NCBI GenBank assembly: GCA_963519845.1 | Contig: CAUQNX010000004.1 | Span: 124,001 to 188,000 of the forward strand | From: Moellerella sp963519845 | Lineage (GTDB): Bacteria; Pseudomonadota; Gammaproteobacteria; Enterobacterales; Enterobacteriaceae | Length of the DNA stretch: 64,000 bases | Reading direction: 5' to 3' | Shown here: one piece after another, positions 26,849 through 34,491 of the stretch | How positions within the stretch are numbered: position 1 is the stretch's first letter | How the letters are laid out: each line of letters starts with the position of its first letter | The notes under the pieces: generated by a model | Told to the model about the DNA's origin: nothing | What the model saw: the letters and a program-made list of their open reading frames with translations, nothing else | Databases searched by the model: none | Program-made: the position numbers and the translations under genes

Positions 26849-27412
26849 ATGAGCAAAACAAAAACGTGGTTAATTATTATCCTAGCAATCATGGTTCTTG
26901 GATTGATTGGTTGGAATCTATCTGATTCAGATAGCCCGAAAATGTTAGTTGAACCTGATCGAAGTCAGCCAAATTATCAAACTGACAAATCAGTGACTTT
27001 TGTCTATGACCCTATAGGTAATTTAGCTTATAAGCTAATTGCTGAAAAAATAGATAATTATACTGCTGACAAGATAACTTGGTTCACTGAGCCAGTATTA
27101 ATCACCTATAGTGAAGCTGGAGTTCCAACTTGGACAGTGAGAGCTAAAAAAGCCAAGTTAACTAATGACAGAATACTATATCTCTACGATGATGTGCAGG
27201 TAGACAGCCTAAGTGCTGACGCTCAGATACAGCGTATCTCCACAGAAAGTGCGATTGTTAACTTGACGACCCAAGATGTATCGTCCGATGACAAAGTAAC
27301 TATTATTGGACAAGGGCTAAACTCAGTAGGTTTAAAAATGCGCGGTAATCTACGAAATAGAACGGCCGAATTAATCGAAGATGTTAAAACTCATTACGAG
27401 ATCCAACAATAA
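26849..27412 (+). CDS. lptC: LptC, LPS transport bridge protein
   Basis: Bitopic inner-membrane protein (187 residues; E. coli 191) that receives LPS from LptB2FG and passes it to LptA. One N-terminal membrane helix (about 7-22, WLIIILAIMVLGLIGW) precedes the beta-jellyroll domain. WFTEPVLITY and WTVRAKKAKLTND are family segments. Its stop codon overlaps the lptA start by one base. Confidence 0.94.
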   Translation: MSKTKTWLIIILAIMVLGLIGWNLSDSDSPKMLVEPDRSQPNYQTDKSVTFVYDPIGNLAYKLIAEKIDNYTADKITWFTEPVLITYSEAGVPTWTVRAKKAKLTNDRILYLYDDVQVDSLSADAQIQRISTESAIVNLTTQDVSSDDKVTIIGQGLNSVGLKMRGNLRNRTAELIEDVKTHYEIQQ

Positions 27413-27981
27413 TGAAGAGCAAAATCATGAACTCAGTTAGTAAAGTACGTTTTATTCAAGGAGCCATCGCTTGCGCAATCCTTGCTCTTAGTGGACCCGC
27501 AATGGCGCTAAAAAGCGATACCAAACAGCCGATTACGATTAATTCAACTACGCAATCCCTTGATTTAGAAAAAAATGTCACCACATTTACAACAGATGTC
27601 GTCATTACCCAAGGTTCCATTGATATCCGAGCCAATAAGGTAGTAGTGACACGCCCAAATGGTGATAGTAGCAAAATTATTGTTGAAGCCTTTGGTAATC
27701 CGGTGACTTTTTATCAGCAACAAGATAATGGTAAACCGATCAAAGGAAAAGGCCAACAGATGCGCTACGAGATGGATAAAGAGCTGATTATCCTGACAGG
27801 CAATGCCTTCTTAGAGCAGCTGGATAGTAGTATCAAAGGTGACAAAATTACCTACTTAGTGCCAACACAAAAAATGGAAGCATTTAGTGATAAAGGTAAG
27901 CGCGTGACGACTGTGTTATTACCTGCACAAATTCAAGAAAAAGGCCCTAACGCGACTCCCAACGCCAGTAAGAGTAAATAA
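27412..27981 (+). CDS. lptA: LptA, periplasmic LPS transport protein
   Basis: Periplasmic jellyroll protein (189 residues; E. coli 185) that forms the bridge carrying LPS from LptC to LptD. The signal peptide runs to about GPAMA-LKSD. The mature part has QPITINSTTQSLDLEKN, the conserved KVVVTRPNGD and IKGDKITYLVPTQKM. An internal Met (residue 7) is an alternative start with a shorter signal region; the overlap with lptC favours the first ATG. Confidence 0.95.
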   Translation: MKSKIMNSVSKVRFIQGAIACAILALSGPAMALKSDTKQPITINSTTQSLDLEKNVTTFTTDVVITQGSIDIRANKVVVTRPNGDSSKIIVEAFGNPVTFYQQQDNGKPIKGKGQQMRYEMDKELIILTGNAFLEQLDSSIKGDKITYLVPTQKMEAFSDKGKRVTTVLLPAQIQEKGPNATPNASKSK

Positions 27982-27987
27982 AAGATT

Positions 27988-28713
27988 ATGGCAATATTAA
28001 CGGCAGATAATTTGGCAAAAGCCTATAAAAAACGCAAAGTGGTCGAAGATGTTAGCCTGCGAGTTGAATCAGGCGAAATCGTCGGCTTGTTAGGCCCTAA
28101 CGGTGCAGGTAAAACGACGACTTTTTATATGGTCGTCGGTATCGTTCAGCGTGATGCAGGCACTATCTCTATTAATGGTGAAGATATCAGCCTGCTTCCG
28201 CTACATGAACGTGCTCGTCGGGGTATTGGCTATCTACCGCAAGAGGCCTCTATTTTTCGCCGTCTTAGTGTGTATGATAACCTAATGGCAGTGCTTGAAA
28301 TCCGTCATGACCTCAATAGCGAACAGCGTAAAATTCGCGCTGAAGAGCTGATGGAAGAGTTTAGTATCACTCATCTACGAGATAGCCTTGGGCAATCACT
28401 GTCAGGTGGTGAACGTCGTCGTGTGGAAATAGCCAGAGCATTAGCCGCTAACCCTAAATTTATTCTGTTAGATGAACCTTTTGCCGGAGTTGACCCAATT
28501 TCAGTGTTGGATATTAAAAAAATTATTCAGCATTTGAGAGACTATGGTCTGGGTGTCTTAATTACTGACCATAATGTGCGTGAAACATTAGACGTCTGTG
28601 AAAGAGCCTATATTGTTAGCCAAGGACATCTTATTGCCCATGGAACACCAGCCGAAATATTAGCCAATGAACAAGTGCAACGAGTCTATTTAGGCGAAGG
28701 TTTCAGACTCTAG
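27988..28713 (+). CDS. lptB: LptB, LPS-export ATPase
   Basis: Cytoplasmic ABC ATPase (241 residues, as in E. coli) of the LptB2FG exporter. Walker A is GPNGAGKTT (36-44), the Q-loop segment is GYLPQEASIFRRLSVYDN, the signature is LSGGERRRVEIARAL and Walker B is FILLDEPFAGVDP. The C-terminal GEGFRL ending is typical. It lies between lptA and rpoN, the usual order. Confidence 0.98.
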   Translation: MAILTADNLAKAYKKRKVVEDVSLRVESGEIVGLLGPNGAGKTTTFYMVVGIVQRDAGTISINGEDISLLPLHERARRGIGYLPQEASIFRRLSVYDNLMAVLEIRHDLNSEQRKIRAEELMEEFSITHLRDSLGQSLSGGERRRVEIARALAANPKFILLDEPFAGVDPISVLDIKKIIQHLRDYGLGVLITDHNVRETLDVCERAYIVSQGHLIAHGTPAEILANEQVQRVYLGEGFRL

Positions 28714-28783
28714 TATCAGACGCTAAATTAACTTTAAATTCAGTAATTAAATTGATAAATCTGATGGAGGATCTCCCCACTAC

Positions 28784-30223
28784 ATGAAGCAAAGTTTACA
28801 GCTAAGAATGAGTCAGCAGTTGGCAATGACGCCACAACTTCAACAAGCAATACGTTTGTTGCAACTCTCTACGCTTGAACTTCAACAGGAGATCCAGCTT
28901 GCTCTAGAAACAAATCCGTTATTGGAGCAAGAAGATACGCTCGATGAAATAGCCTCGACTGACGATCATGATGATGATAGCAGTCTTATGGATACACTCG
29001 ATGCGCTTGAAAATAAAGATATGCCTGAAGATTTGCCTCTCGATGCAGCTTGGGATGATATTTATGCGGCTGGTACCCCCTCAGGTACAAGTAACGACTA
29101 TAGCTATGATGAATTACCCATTTATCAAGGTGAAACCACGCAAAGCTTACAAGATTATCTTATCTGGCAATCAGAACTAACTCCCTTTAGTGAAACGGAT
29201 CGCGCCATCGCCACTACTATTATTGATGCCGTTGATGATTCGGGGTATTTAACTCAATCGATTACTGAAATTCATGAAGGTATTGACGATATCGATATTG
29301 AGCTCGATGAAGTGATGGCGGTGTTAAAACGCATCCAGCACTTCGACCCTATTGGAGTAGCGGCTCGCGATCTAAAAGAGTGCTTACTGATCCAACTGTC
29401 GCTTTTTCCAGAGAGTACGCCTGGATTAAAAGAGGCGCGCTTAATTATCAGTGAACATATTGAGCTACTCGCCAATCGAGACTTTCGTCAGTTAACCAAG
29501 TTGACGCGATTTAAAGAAGATAGCCTCAAAATTGCTATCGATCTAATACAATCTCTTAATCCTAAACCGGGGCAATCCATCAATACGGGAGAGTCAGAAT
29601 ACGTCATTCCTGATATATTGGTCAGAAAAATCGCGGATCGCTGGCAAGTTGAGTTAAATACAGATAGCATTCCACGATTAAGTATCAATCAGCAATATGC
29701 TTCTTTGATAAAAGATTCACGAAATGAAAGCGATAGCCAATATCTTCGTAATAATTTACAAGATGCAAAATGGCTGATAAAAAGTCTTGAAAGTCGTAAT
29801 GAAACTCTGTTAAAAGTGGCTATCTGTATTGTTGAACAGCAGCAAGAATTTTTTGAGTCTGGTGAGGAGCATATGAAGCCGATGGTGCTAGCGGATATCG
29901 CTTATCAAGTTGATATGCACGAGTCCACCATATCTCGAGTCACAACCCAAAAGTATCTTCATAGTCCTAAGGGTATTTTTGAGTTGAAGTATTTTTTCTC
30001 CAGTCACGTTAGTACGGATGCAGGGGGTGAAGCCTCTTCAACGGCAATACGTGCGCTGGTTAAAAAACTCGTGGCTGCAGAAGATCCTGCTAAGCCACTC
30101 AGTGATAGCAAACTTGCAAGCATTCTTGCTGAACAAGGTATTCAAGTCGCTCGCCGTACAGTTGCTAAATACCGTGAATCATTATCTATCCCGCCATCAA
30201 ATCAGCGTAAACAGCTGGTTTAA
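28784..30223 (+). CDS. rpoN: RpoN, RNA polymerase sigma-54 factor
   Basis: Alternative sigma factor (479 residues; E. coli 477) for nitrogen-regulated and other enhancer-dependent promoters. Region I is Gln/Leu-rich (MKQSLQLRMSQQLAMTPQLQQAIRLLQLSTLELQQEI), region II is acidic (about 58-100), and the C-terminal RpoN box is ARRTVAKYRESL (about 455-466), with a helix-turn-helix just before it. GGAGGA lies upstream of the ATG. hpf follows after 23 bases. Confidence 0.98.
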   Translation: MKQSLQLRMSQQLAMTPQLQQAIRLLQLSTLELQQEIQLALETNPLLEQEDTLDEIASTDDHDDDSSLMDTLDALENKDMPEDLPLDAAWDDIYAAGTPSGTSNDYSYDELPIYQGETTQSLQDYLIWQSELTPFSETDRAIATTIIDAVDDSGYLTQSITEIHEGIDDIDIELDEVMAVLKRIQHFDPIGVAARDLKECLLIQLSLFPESTPGLKEARLIISEHIELLANRDFRQLTKLTRFKEDSLKIAIDLIQSLNPKPGQSINTGESEYVIPDILVRKIADRWQVELNTDSIPRLSINQQYASLIKDSRNESDSQYLRNNLQDAKWLIKSLESRNETLLKVAICIVEQQQEFFESGEEHMKPMVLADIAYQVDMHESTISRVTTQKYLHSPKGIFELKYFFSSHVSTDAGGEASSTAIRALVKKLVAAEDPAKPLSDSKLASILAEQGIQVARRTVAKYRESLSIPPSNQRKQLV

Positions 30224-30246
30224 ATTCACTTAAGAAGGAAGATAGT

Positions 30247-30534
30247 ATGGACGTTCAAATTACTGGCCAAAATATTGAAATCACCAGTGCATTACGTGAA
30301 ACTGTTGAGAAAAAATGCGCAAAACTAGGACAACATTTTGATCGTATTAACGATATTCAAGTTGTCTTGAAAGTAGAGAAAGTGAGTCAGATTGCAGAGG
30401 CTACCATCTTAGTGAATGGCGCTGAACTCCATGCATCGGCAGAAAATACCGATATGTATGCCGCAATTGATATGCTGGTTGACAAGCTGTCACGCCAGTT
30501 AACTAAACATAAAGAAAAATTGAGACACCATTAA
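30247..30534 (+). CDS. hpf: HPF, ribosome hibernation promoting factor
   Basis: Short-type HPF (95 residues, as in E. coli) that, with RMF, turns 70S ribosomes into inactive 100S dimers in stationary phase. The family start is MDVQITGQNIEITSALRETVE and the conserved core is LHASAENTDMYAAIDMLVDKLSRQL. AAGAAGGAAG precedes the ATG. Confidence 0.97.
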   Translation: MDVQITGQNIEITSALRETVEKKCAKLGQHFDRINDIQVVLKVEKVSQIAEATILVNGAELHASAENTDMYAAIDMLVDKLSRQLTKHKEKLRHH

Positions 30535-30540
30535 TCTCGT

Positions 30541-30580
30541 TCACTCGCTGAGTCGCTACATTTGGCCACTTCGCGAGTGA
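30541..30580 (+). repeat. Hairpin after hpf
   Basis: The arms TCACTCGC (30541-30548) and GCGAGTGA (30573-30580) pair perfectly around a 24-base loop, just after the hpf stop. There is no T-run, so it may be an mRNA-stabilising or processing structure rather than a terminator. Confidence 0.55.
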
Positions 30581-30593
30581 GATGACATTAAAC

Positions 30594-30624
30594 AAACCAG
30601 ATGATTAAACGCATCTGGTTTTGT
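30594..30624 (+). terminator. Terminator-like hairpin between hpf and ptsN
   Basis: The arms AAACCAGATG (30594-30603) and CATCTGGTTT (30612-30621) pair around an 8-base loop and are followed by a short TTTTGT. It could partly end the rpoN-hpf transcript or act as an attenuator, since ptsN-rapZ-ptsO continue on the same strand. Confidence 0.6.
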
Positions 30625-30644
30625 GGTCCTAAGTGAACAAATAA

Positions 30645-31112
30645 ATGAACAACGATACAGATATGCCATTAAGCGTCGTTTTGCCTCTGGCATGTACACG
30701 TAATAATATCGTCTGCACCAGTAAGAAGCGGGCGTTAGAGATCATTAGTGAGCTGGCATCGGCGCAATTGAATTTGCCTGAAAATACCGTTTTTGATGCC
30801 TTATTAACCAGAGAAAAAGTAGGCACTACAGGCATTGGCGGTGGAATAGCCATTCCTCACGGGAAAATCAGTGAAGAGTGCTCCTCTAACGCGGTTGGCG
30901 TATTTCTTCATCTTGAAGAGCCTATTGCATTCGATGCGATCGATAATCAACCCGTTGACCTGCTATTTGCCTTATTAGTACCATCAGATCAATGTAAAAC
31001 ACATTTGCATACGCTTTCGCTAATTGCAAAGAAACTGGCCGATAAAACGCTGTGTCGACGCCTGAGAATGGCGAAGAGTGATGAAGAGCTATACAGTATT
31101 ATTACTGAGTAG
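30645..31112 (+). CDS. ptsN: PtsN, enzyme IIA of the nitrogen PTS
   Basis: EIIA-Ntr (155 residues), terminal phosphoacceptor of the PtsP-NPr-PtsN chain, which in E. coli adjusts potassium uptake and sigma-E/sigma-54-linked responses. The phosphorylated His72 lies in GIAIPHGK. PIAFDAIDNQPVDLLFALLVP is shared with E. coli. The C-terminus ends at SIITE, about eight residues earlier than in E. coli. The ribosome-binding site is weak, so translation may depend on the surrounding mRNA. Confidence 0.96.
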   Translation: MNNDTDMPLSVVLPLACTRNNIVCTSKKRALEIISELASAQLNLPENTVFDALLTREKVGTTGIGGGIAIPHGKISEECSSNAVGVFLHLEEPIAFDAIDNQPVDLLFALLVPSDQCKTHLHTLSLIAKKLADKTLCRRLRMAKSDEELYSIITE

Positions 31113-31182
31113 TCAGCGAAACATTGACTAAATAGATGATGATGGTTAAGCCATCATCAAGAAATAAAAAGGGAGTCACCTC

Positions 31183-32034
31183 ATGGTGCTGATGATAGTC
31201 AGCGGCCGTTCCGGTTCGGGAAAATCCGTTGCCTTGCGTGCGCTGGAAGATATGGGCTTCTATTGTGTAGATAACCTTCCGGTGGTTTTACTCCCGGAAT
31301 TGGCTAACTCACTCGCTGATCGAAATATATCAGCGGCGGTGAGTATTGACGTGCGCAATATGCCGGATAATCCGGAAATTTTTGAAGAAGCACTGAATAA
31401 ACTCCCGCAGAGTTTCTCTCCACAACTCCTATTTTTAGATGCTGATCGCAACACACTGATCCGTCGTTATAGTGATACGCGCCGTCTGCATCCCCTCTCC
31501 AATAAAAATTTATCATTAGAGAGTGCAATTGATGAAGAGAATGACCTATTAGAGCCACTGCGTTCTAGAGCCGATTTGGTGATTGATACCTCCGAGATGT
31601 CAGTTCACGAGCTAGCTGAGATGCTCAGAACACGTCTTTTAGGTAAGCGCGAGCGTGAATTAACTATGGTATTTGAATCCTTTGGCTTCAAGCATGGTAT
31701 TCCGATTGATGCCGATTACGTTTTCGATGTTCGCTTTCTTCCCAATCCACATTGGGACCCCAAGTTACGTCCGATGACAGGACTAGATCGTCCGGTTGCC
31801 GCCTTCTTAGATCGACACACTGAAGTTCATAACTTTATTTATCAAACTCGAAGTTACTTAGAGCTCTGGCTGCCGATGCTAGAAACCAATAATCGTAGCT
31901 ACCTCACAGTGGCGATCGGCTGTACGGGTGGTAAGCATCGTTCTGTTTATGTTGCAGACCAACTAGCCGACTACTTTCGTTCCCGAGGTAAAAACGTACA
32001 ATCACGCCATCGTACGCTGGAAAAACGAAAATAA
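31183..32034 (+). CDS. rapZ: RapZ, RNase adaptor for GlmZ
   Basis: RNA-binding adaptor (283 residues; E. coli 284) that senses glucosamine-6-phosphate and delivers the sRNA GlmZ to RNase E. Walker A is GRSGSGKS (8-15) and Walker B lies near DVRNMP (about 56-61). The C-terminal RNA/metabolite-binding domain shows FLPNPHWDPKLRPMTG and AIGCTGGKHRSVYVAD. The basic tail is QSRHRTLEKRK. AGGGAG precedes the ATG. Its TAA overlaps the ptsO ATG by one base. Confidence 0.97.
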   Translation: MVLMIVSGRSGSGKSVALRALEDMGFYCVDNLPVVLLPELANSLADRNISAAVSIDVRNMPDNPEIFEEALNKLPQSFSPQLLFLDADRNTLIRRYSDTRRLHPLSNKNLSLESAIDEENDLLEPLRSRADLVIDTSEMSVHELAEMLRTRLLGKRERELTMVFESFGFKHGIPIDADYVFDVRFLPNPHWDPKLRPMTGLDRPVAAFLDRHTEVHNFIYQTRSYLELWLPMLETNNRSYLTVAIGCTGGKHRSVYVADQLADYFRSRGKNVQSRHRTLEKRK

Positions 32035-32306
32035 TGACGGTCCATACAACAATTACCCTGAAAAATCGGCTGGGAATGCATGCACGCCCAGCCATCATGT
32101 TGTATGAGTTAGTGCAGAACTACCATTCTAAGGTTATTTTACGCAATAATAGCCATATTGAGGCTGAGGCTGATAGCGTTATCGCTATGCTAATGCTAGA
32201 CTCGGAACAAGGCAGTAAAATAGACATTGAAGTGACGGGTATTGATGAAGAGATGGCGTTATCAGCCATTGTTGAGTTATTTGACTGCGGATTTGATGAA
32301 GAATAA
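32034..32306 (+). CDS. ptsO: NPr, HPr-like phosphocarrier of the nitrogen PTS
   Basis: HPr-family protein (90 residues) that passes phosphate from PtsP to PtsN. The phosphorylated His16 lies in LGMHARPA, and the second family motif is SVIAMLMLDSEQGSKIDI (about 48-65). It is translationally coupled to rapZ through the ATAATG overlap and ends the kdsD-to-ptsO run. Confidence 0.96.
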   Translation: MTVHTTITLKNRLGMHARPAIMLYELVQNYHSKVILRNNSHIEAEADSVIAMLMLDSEQGSKIDIEVTGIDEEMALSAIVELFDCGFDEE

Positions 32307-32448
32307 AGTCCCGTCAATAATGGTAACATCCGATGATGTTTAGTTTTTTTTATTGGCATCTTGGCTTAGAAATAGTGGATAGTGATCCCGATCTCTTCCA
32401 TTTAATGCCATAAGCGCCTACTATCAATACATCAAACTTATTTCAGCT

Positions 32449-32483
32449 ACGCCCCCCTCCTTATGGGTGGGGGGCGTTTGCTT
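32449..32483 (+). terminator. Strong terminator after ptsO
   Basis: The arms ACGCCCCCC (32449-32457) and GGGGGGCGT (32469-32477) enclose an 11-base loop and are followed by TTGCTTT. About 140 bases separate it from the ptsO stop; that stretch has no gene, though it could be a 3' UTR or hold a small transcript. Confidence 0.85.
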
Positions 32484-32509
32484 TGTATTAAATCCATTTG
32501 GAGTGTGGT

Positions 32510-32917
32510 ATGAAAAAGCCAACTATAATTATCAATGACTTAGATGCAGAACGCTTAGATAAGCTACTCGAGCAAGCTGCTTATGCTGATAACCCTATTG
32601 GCGAAGCATTAAATGAAGAACTCGATCGCGCAGAGATCCTTACGCCGCAAGAAATGCCCGCTGATGTAGTAACAATGAACAGTACCGTTCGTTTTCTCGA
32701 TTTAATCAGCAATGAAGAGTACACACGCACATTAGTTTATCCTGCATCACTAAAGGATAGCACCGAGCAGCTCTCTGTAATGGCTCCTATTGGCGCTGCG
32801 TTACTTGGATTACGTGTTGGAGACGACATCAGCTGGGCGTTAAATGGCGTTAAAACTCACGTAAAAGTGTTAGAAATGGTTTATCAACCTGAAGCTGCTG
32901 GTGAGTATCACAGATAA
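32510..32917 (+). CDS. rnk: Rnk, regulator of nucleoside diphosphate kinase
   Basis: GreA/Rnk-type RNA-polymerase-binding protein (135 residues; E. coli 136) that has a short N-terminal coiled coil and a C-terminal FKBP-like domain. The start KPTIIINDLDAERLDKLLEQ, VVTMNSTVRFLDL and VMAPIGAALLGLRVGDDI match E. coli Rnk. ATG 32510 follows GGAGTG; TTG 32498 is an in-frame false start. In E. coli rnk lies elsewhere, so its place after ptsO is a local arrangement. Confidence 0.95.
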   Translation: MKKPTIIINDLDAERLDKLLEQAAYADNPIGEALNEELDRAEILTPQEMPADVVTMNSTVRFLDLISNEEYTRTLVYPASLKDSTEQLSVMAPIGAALLGLRVGDDISWALNGVKTHVKVLEMVYQPEAAGEYHR

Positions 32918-33223
32918 TTTAAAATTGAATACTATTTACCCGCCAAATATATTTTATATCTGGCGGGTCATATCAAAAAATTACTTCAAAATTTCATATC
33001 ATTATTTAGTTAATTTTTTTAAATTATATAGCCATTTAATTATAGCTATATTAATTTATTAATTACCAAATTAAATTAAATTAAATTATCTCATATGAAA
33101 TAAATATTTGTTTTTTTTGTTTGACTATTATATTGTTTTATTACTATAAAATACCAAATAATTATAAAAGACCCTATAGAATACAATAATCAGTATTAAT
33201 ATATATTTGAAAGGAGTTTTATT
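32918..33223. other. AT-rich spacer after rnk
   Basis: A hairpin with the arms ACCCGCCA (32938-32945) and TGGCGGGT (32961-32968) lies just after the rnk stop and probably ends rnk, although no T-run follows. The remaining 250 bases are extremely A/T-rich (repeated AAATTAAATTAAATTA and T-runs), unlike the core genes on either side. No gene is visible; it would hold the promoter of the small genes that follow. Confidence 0.65.
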
Positions 33224-33524
33224 ATGTCTGTTAATACGATAACTATCGAACAAATAAATAAGAAAATAGCTGAAGGAAATTATATTAAACCCAATATAAC
33301 TACTAATATTGATAGTTCTAATTACGATAAATGGAAAAAATTTTTATCAAGCCTGTGCTGATTCCAATGATGTGGATAAACGATATGAAAATCTAAAAAT
33401 AAAGAAAATTAAACTTAAAAAATCAAATTTAGATCTAGAAAACCCAAAATATAGAGAGGAATTAATAAGTAATTTATCTGAATTCGAATTTAGTGTAGCA
33501 GTTCAAAAAGGAAAGATTCATTAG
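33224..33524 (+). pseudogene. Small unknown gene split by a frameshift
   Basis: An ATG at 33224 sits 8 bases after a strong AAGGAG and opens a 45-codon frame that stops at TGA 33359-33361. A second frame, which continues the same composition to TAG 33522-33524, begins exactly where the first crosses an A6T5 run (33335-33345). Removing one base there joins 39 residues ending SNYDKWKK to 60 residues beginning FYQACADSNDVDKRYENL, giving a 99-residue Lys/Asn/Ile-rich protein. I recognise no family. The break could be a mutation, a sequencing error in a homopolymer, or transcriptional slippage. Composition is much more AT-rich than the neighbours, suggesting acquired DNA. Confidence 0.65.
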
Positions 33525-33749
33525 CATTATAACCATTAAAATATGATATTAATTATAAGCCACTTCAATATTTAACCAATACATCTACAGATAAACAGCA
33601 AAATACTAGTATTAATACATCTAATAGAGTAAATTAATATATAATTATTATTTAACTGATATTTAAATAAAAAACAACTAAATAAATGTAATTTTTAAAA
33701 GTATAGTAAAGTAAAAATAGATTAATCAATTGATAAAAGGAACTTATCT

Positions 33750-34400
33750 ATGAAAAAAATCAGTACCATATCTGAACACCCCCCAAAAATATATGATCTA
33801 AAAATTAAGTATAAAGAAAAAAAAGCAGAATTAGAAAATGTTACCGAAGATAAGAAATTAGCAGAACATGAAAAAATTCAAGTACTAGATGGATATTATC
33901 ATAAAGAAAGTATAAAAAATGAAAACATGAATAATGAATTAAAACAAAAAGAAGATAAGTTGAGTGAAATAAATAATAAAAAATCGTTATTAGAAAAAGA
34001 GGTGGAGGATTTAAAAAATCAACTCAGAGAAGCTGAATTAGAATATATTTTAAATTCACCAGAACAAGAACCGCTAGAAGATATTACTGAGATAAATCTG
34101 CTGGAATATAGCAATGATGAGAATAAAGATAATAAAGGCTATGATAGCTATAGTGATGGCTACGATGGCTACGATGATGACTATGATACCTATAACAGCT
34201 ATGATGAACGTCTTCTTATAGCTAAACCAGAGCCAGTAAAAATAATCTATCAAGATAATAGCGAACTTCTTCTACAGTCAATGAGTACTACCGATCATAA
34301 ATTAACGTTTATGGGTGAAATAGCTCTATCAGAAAAAAACAATAGTAAAATAAAATCAGATAATATTCTTCTAGCTAATAATCCAACAATATTTAGTTAA
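33750..34400 (+). CDS. Unknown coiled-coil protein with Tyr/Asp repeats
   Basis: Protein of 216 residues of no family I recognise. AAAGGAA precedes the ATG. No signal peptide or membrane segment is visible. Residues about 15-97 are Lys/Glu/Leu-rich with heptad spacing and should form a coiled coil. Residues about 129-152 are a degenerate repeat of Tyr, Asp and Gly (YDSYSDGYDGYDDDYD). The C-terminal 60 residues look globular (KIIYQDNSELLLQS). It is strongly AT-rich, as is the split gene upstream. A secreted or effector-like protein is conceivable, but nothing in the sequence proves export. Confidence 0.6.
   Translation: MKKISTISEHPPKIYDLKIKYKEKKAELENVTEDKKLAEHEKIQVLDGYYHKESIKNENMNNELKQKEDKLSEINNKKSLLEKEVEDLKNQLREAELEYILNSPEQEPLEDITEINLLEYSNDENKDNKGYDSYSDGYDGYDDDYDTYNSYDERLLIAKPEPVKIIYQDNSELLLQSMSTTDHKLTFMGEIALSEKNNSKIKSDNILLANNPTIFS
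34137..34206 (+). repeat. Degenerate 9-base repeats coding Tyr-Asp units
   Basis: Within the unknown coiled-coil gene, units related to GGCTAYGAT recur (GGCTATGAT, GGCTACGAT twice, then variants). They encode the Tyr/Asp/Gly tract. The pattern suggests growth by slippage of a short in-frame unit. Confidence 0.7.
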
Positions 34401-34453
34401 AATATAAACACATATCCTTTTTAATTTATCCATAAAATTTTTTAAATTAAAAC

Positions 34454-34489
34454 TATAAAGGCTCTGATTTAATAATCAAAGCCTTTATA
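34454..34489 (-). terminator. Terminator of pmbA
   Basis: The arms TATAAAGGCT-c-TGATT and AATCA-a-AGCCTTTATA pair with one internal mismatch. They lie just beyond the pmbA stop on the minus strand and are followed there by GTTTTAATTT. They may also end the plus-strand gene at 34400. Confidence 0.75.
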
Positions 34490-34491
34490 TA

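Noticed and set aside
32307..32448. Possible small RNA in the ptsO 3' region
   Set aside because: There is a strong terminator at the end but no convincing promoter or known sRNA sequence; it may simply be a 3' UTR.
33309..33524. Separate small gene starting inside the A6T5 region
   Set aside because: It needs a non-standard start and has no ribosome-binding site; it reads better as the second half of the frameshifted gene that starts at 33224.
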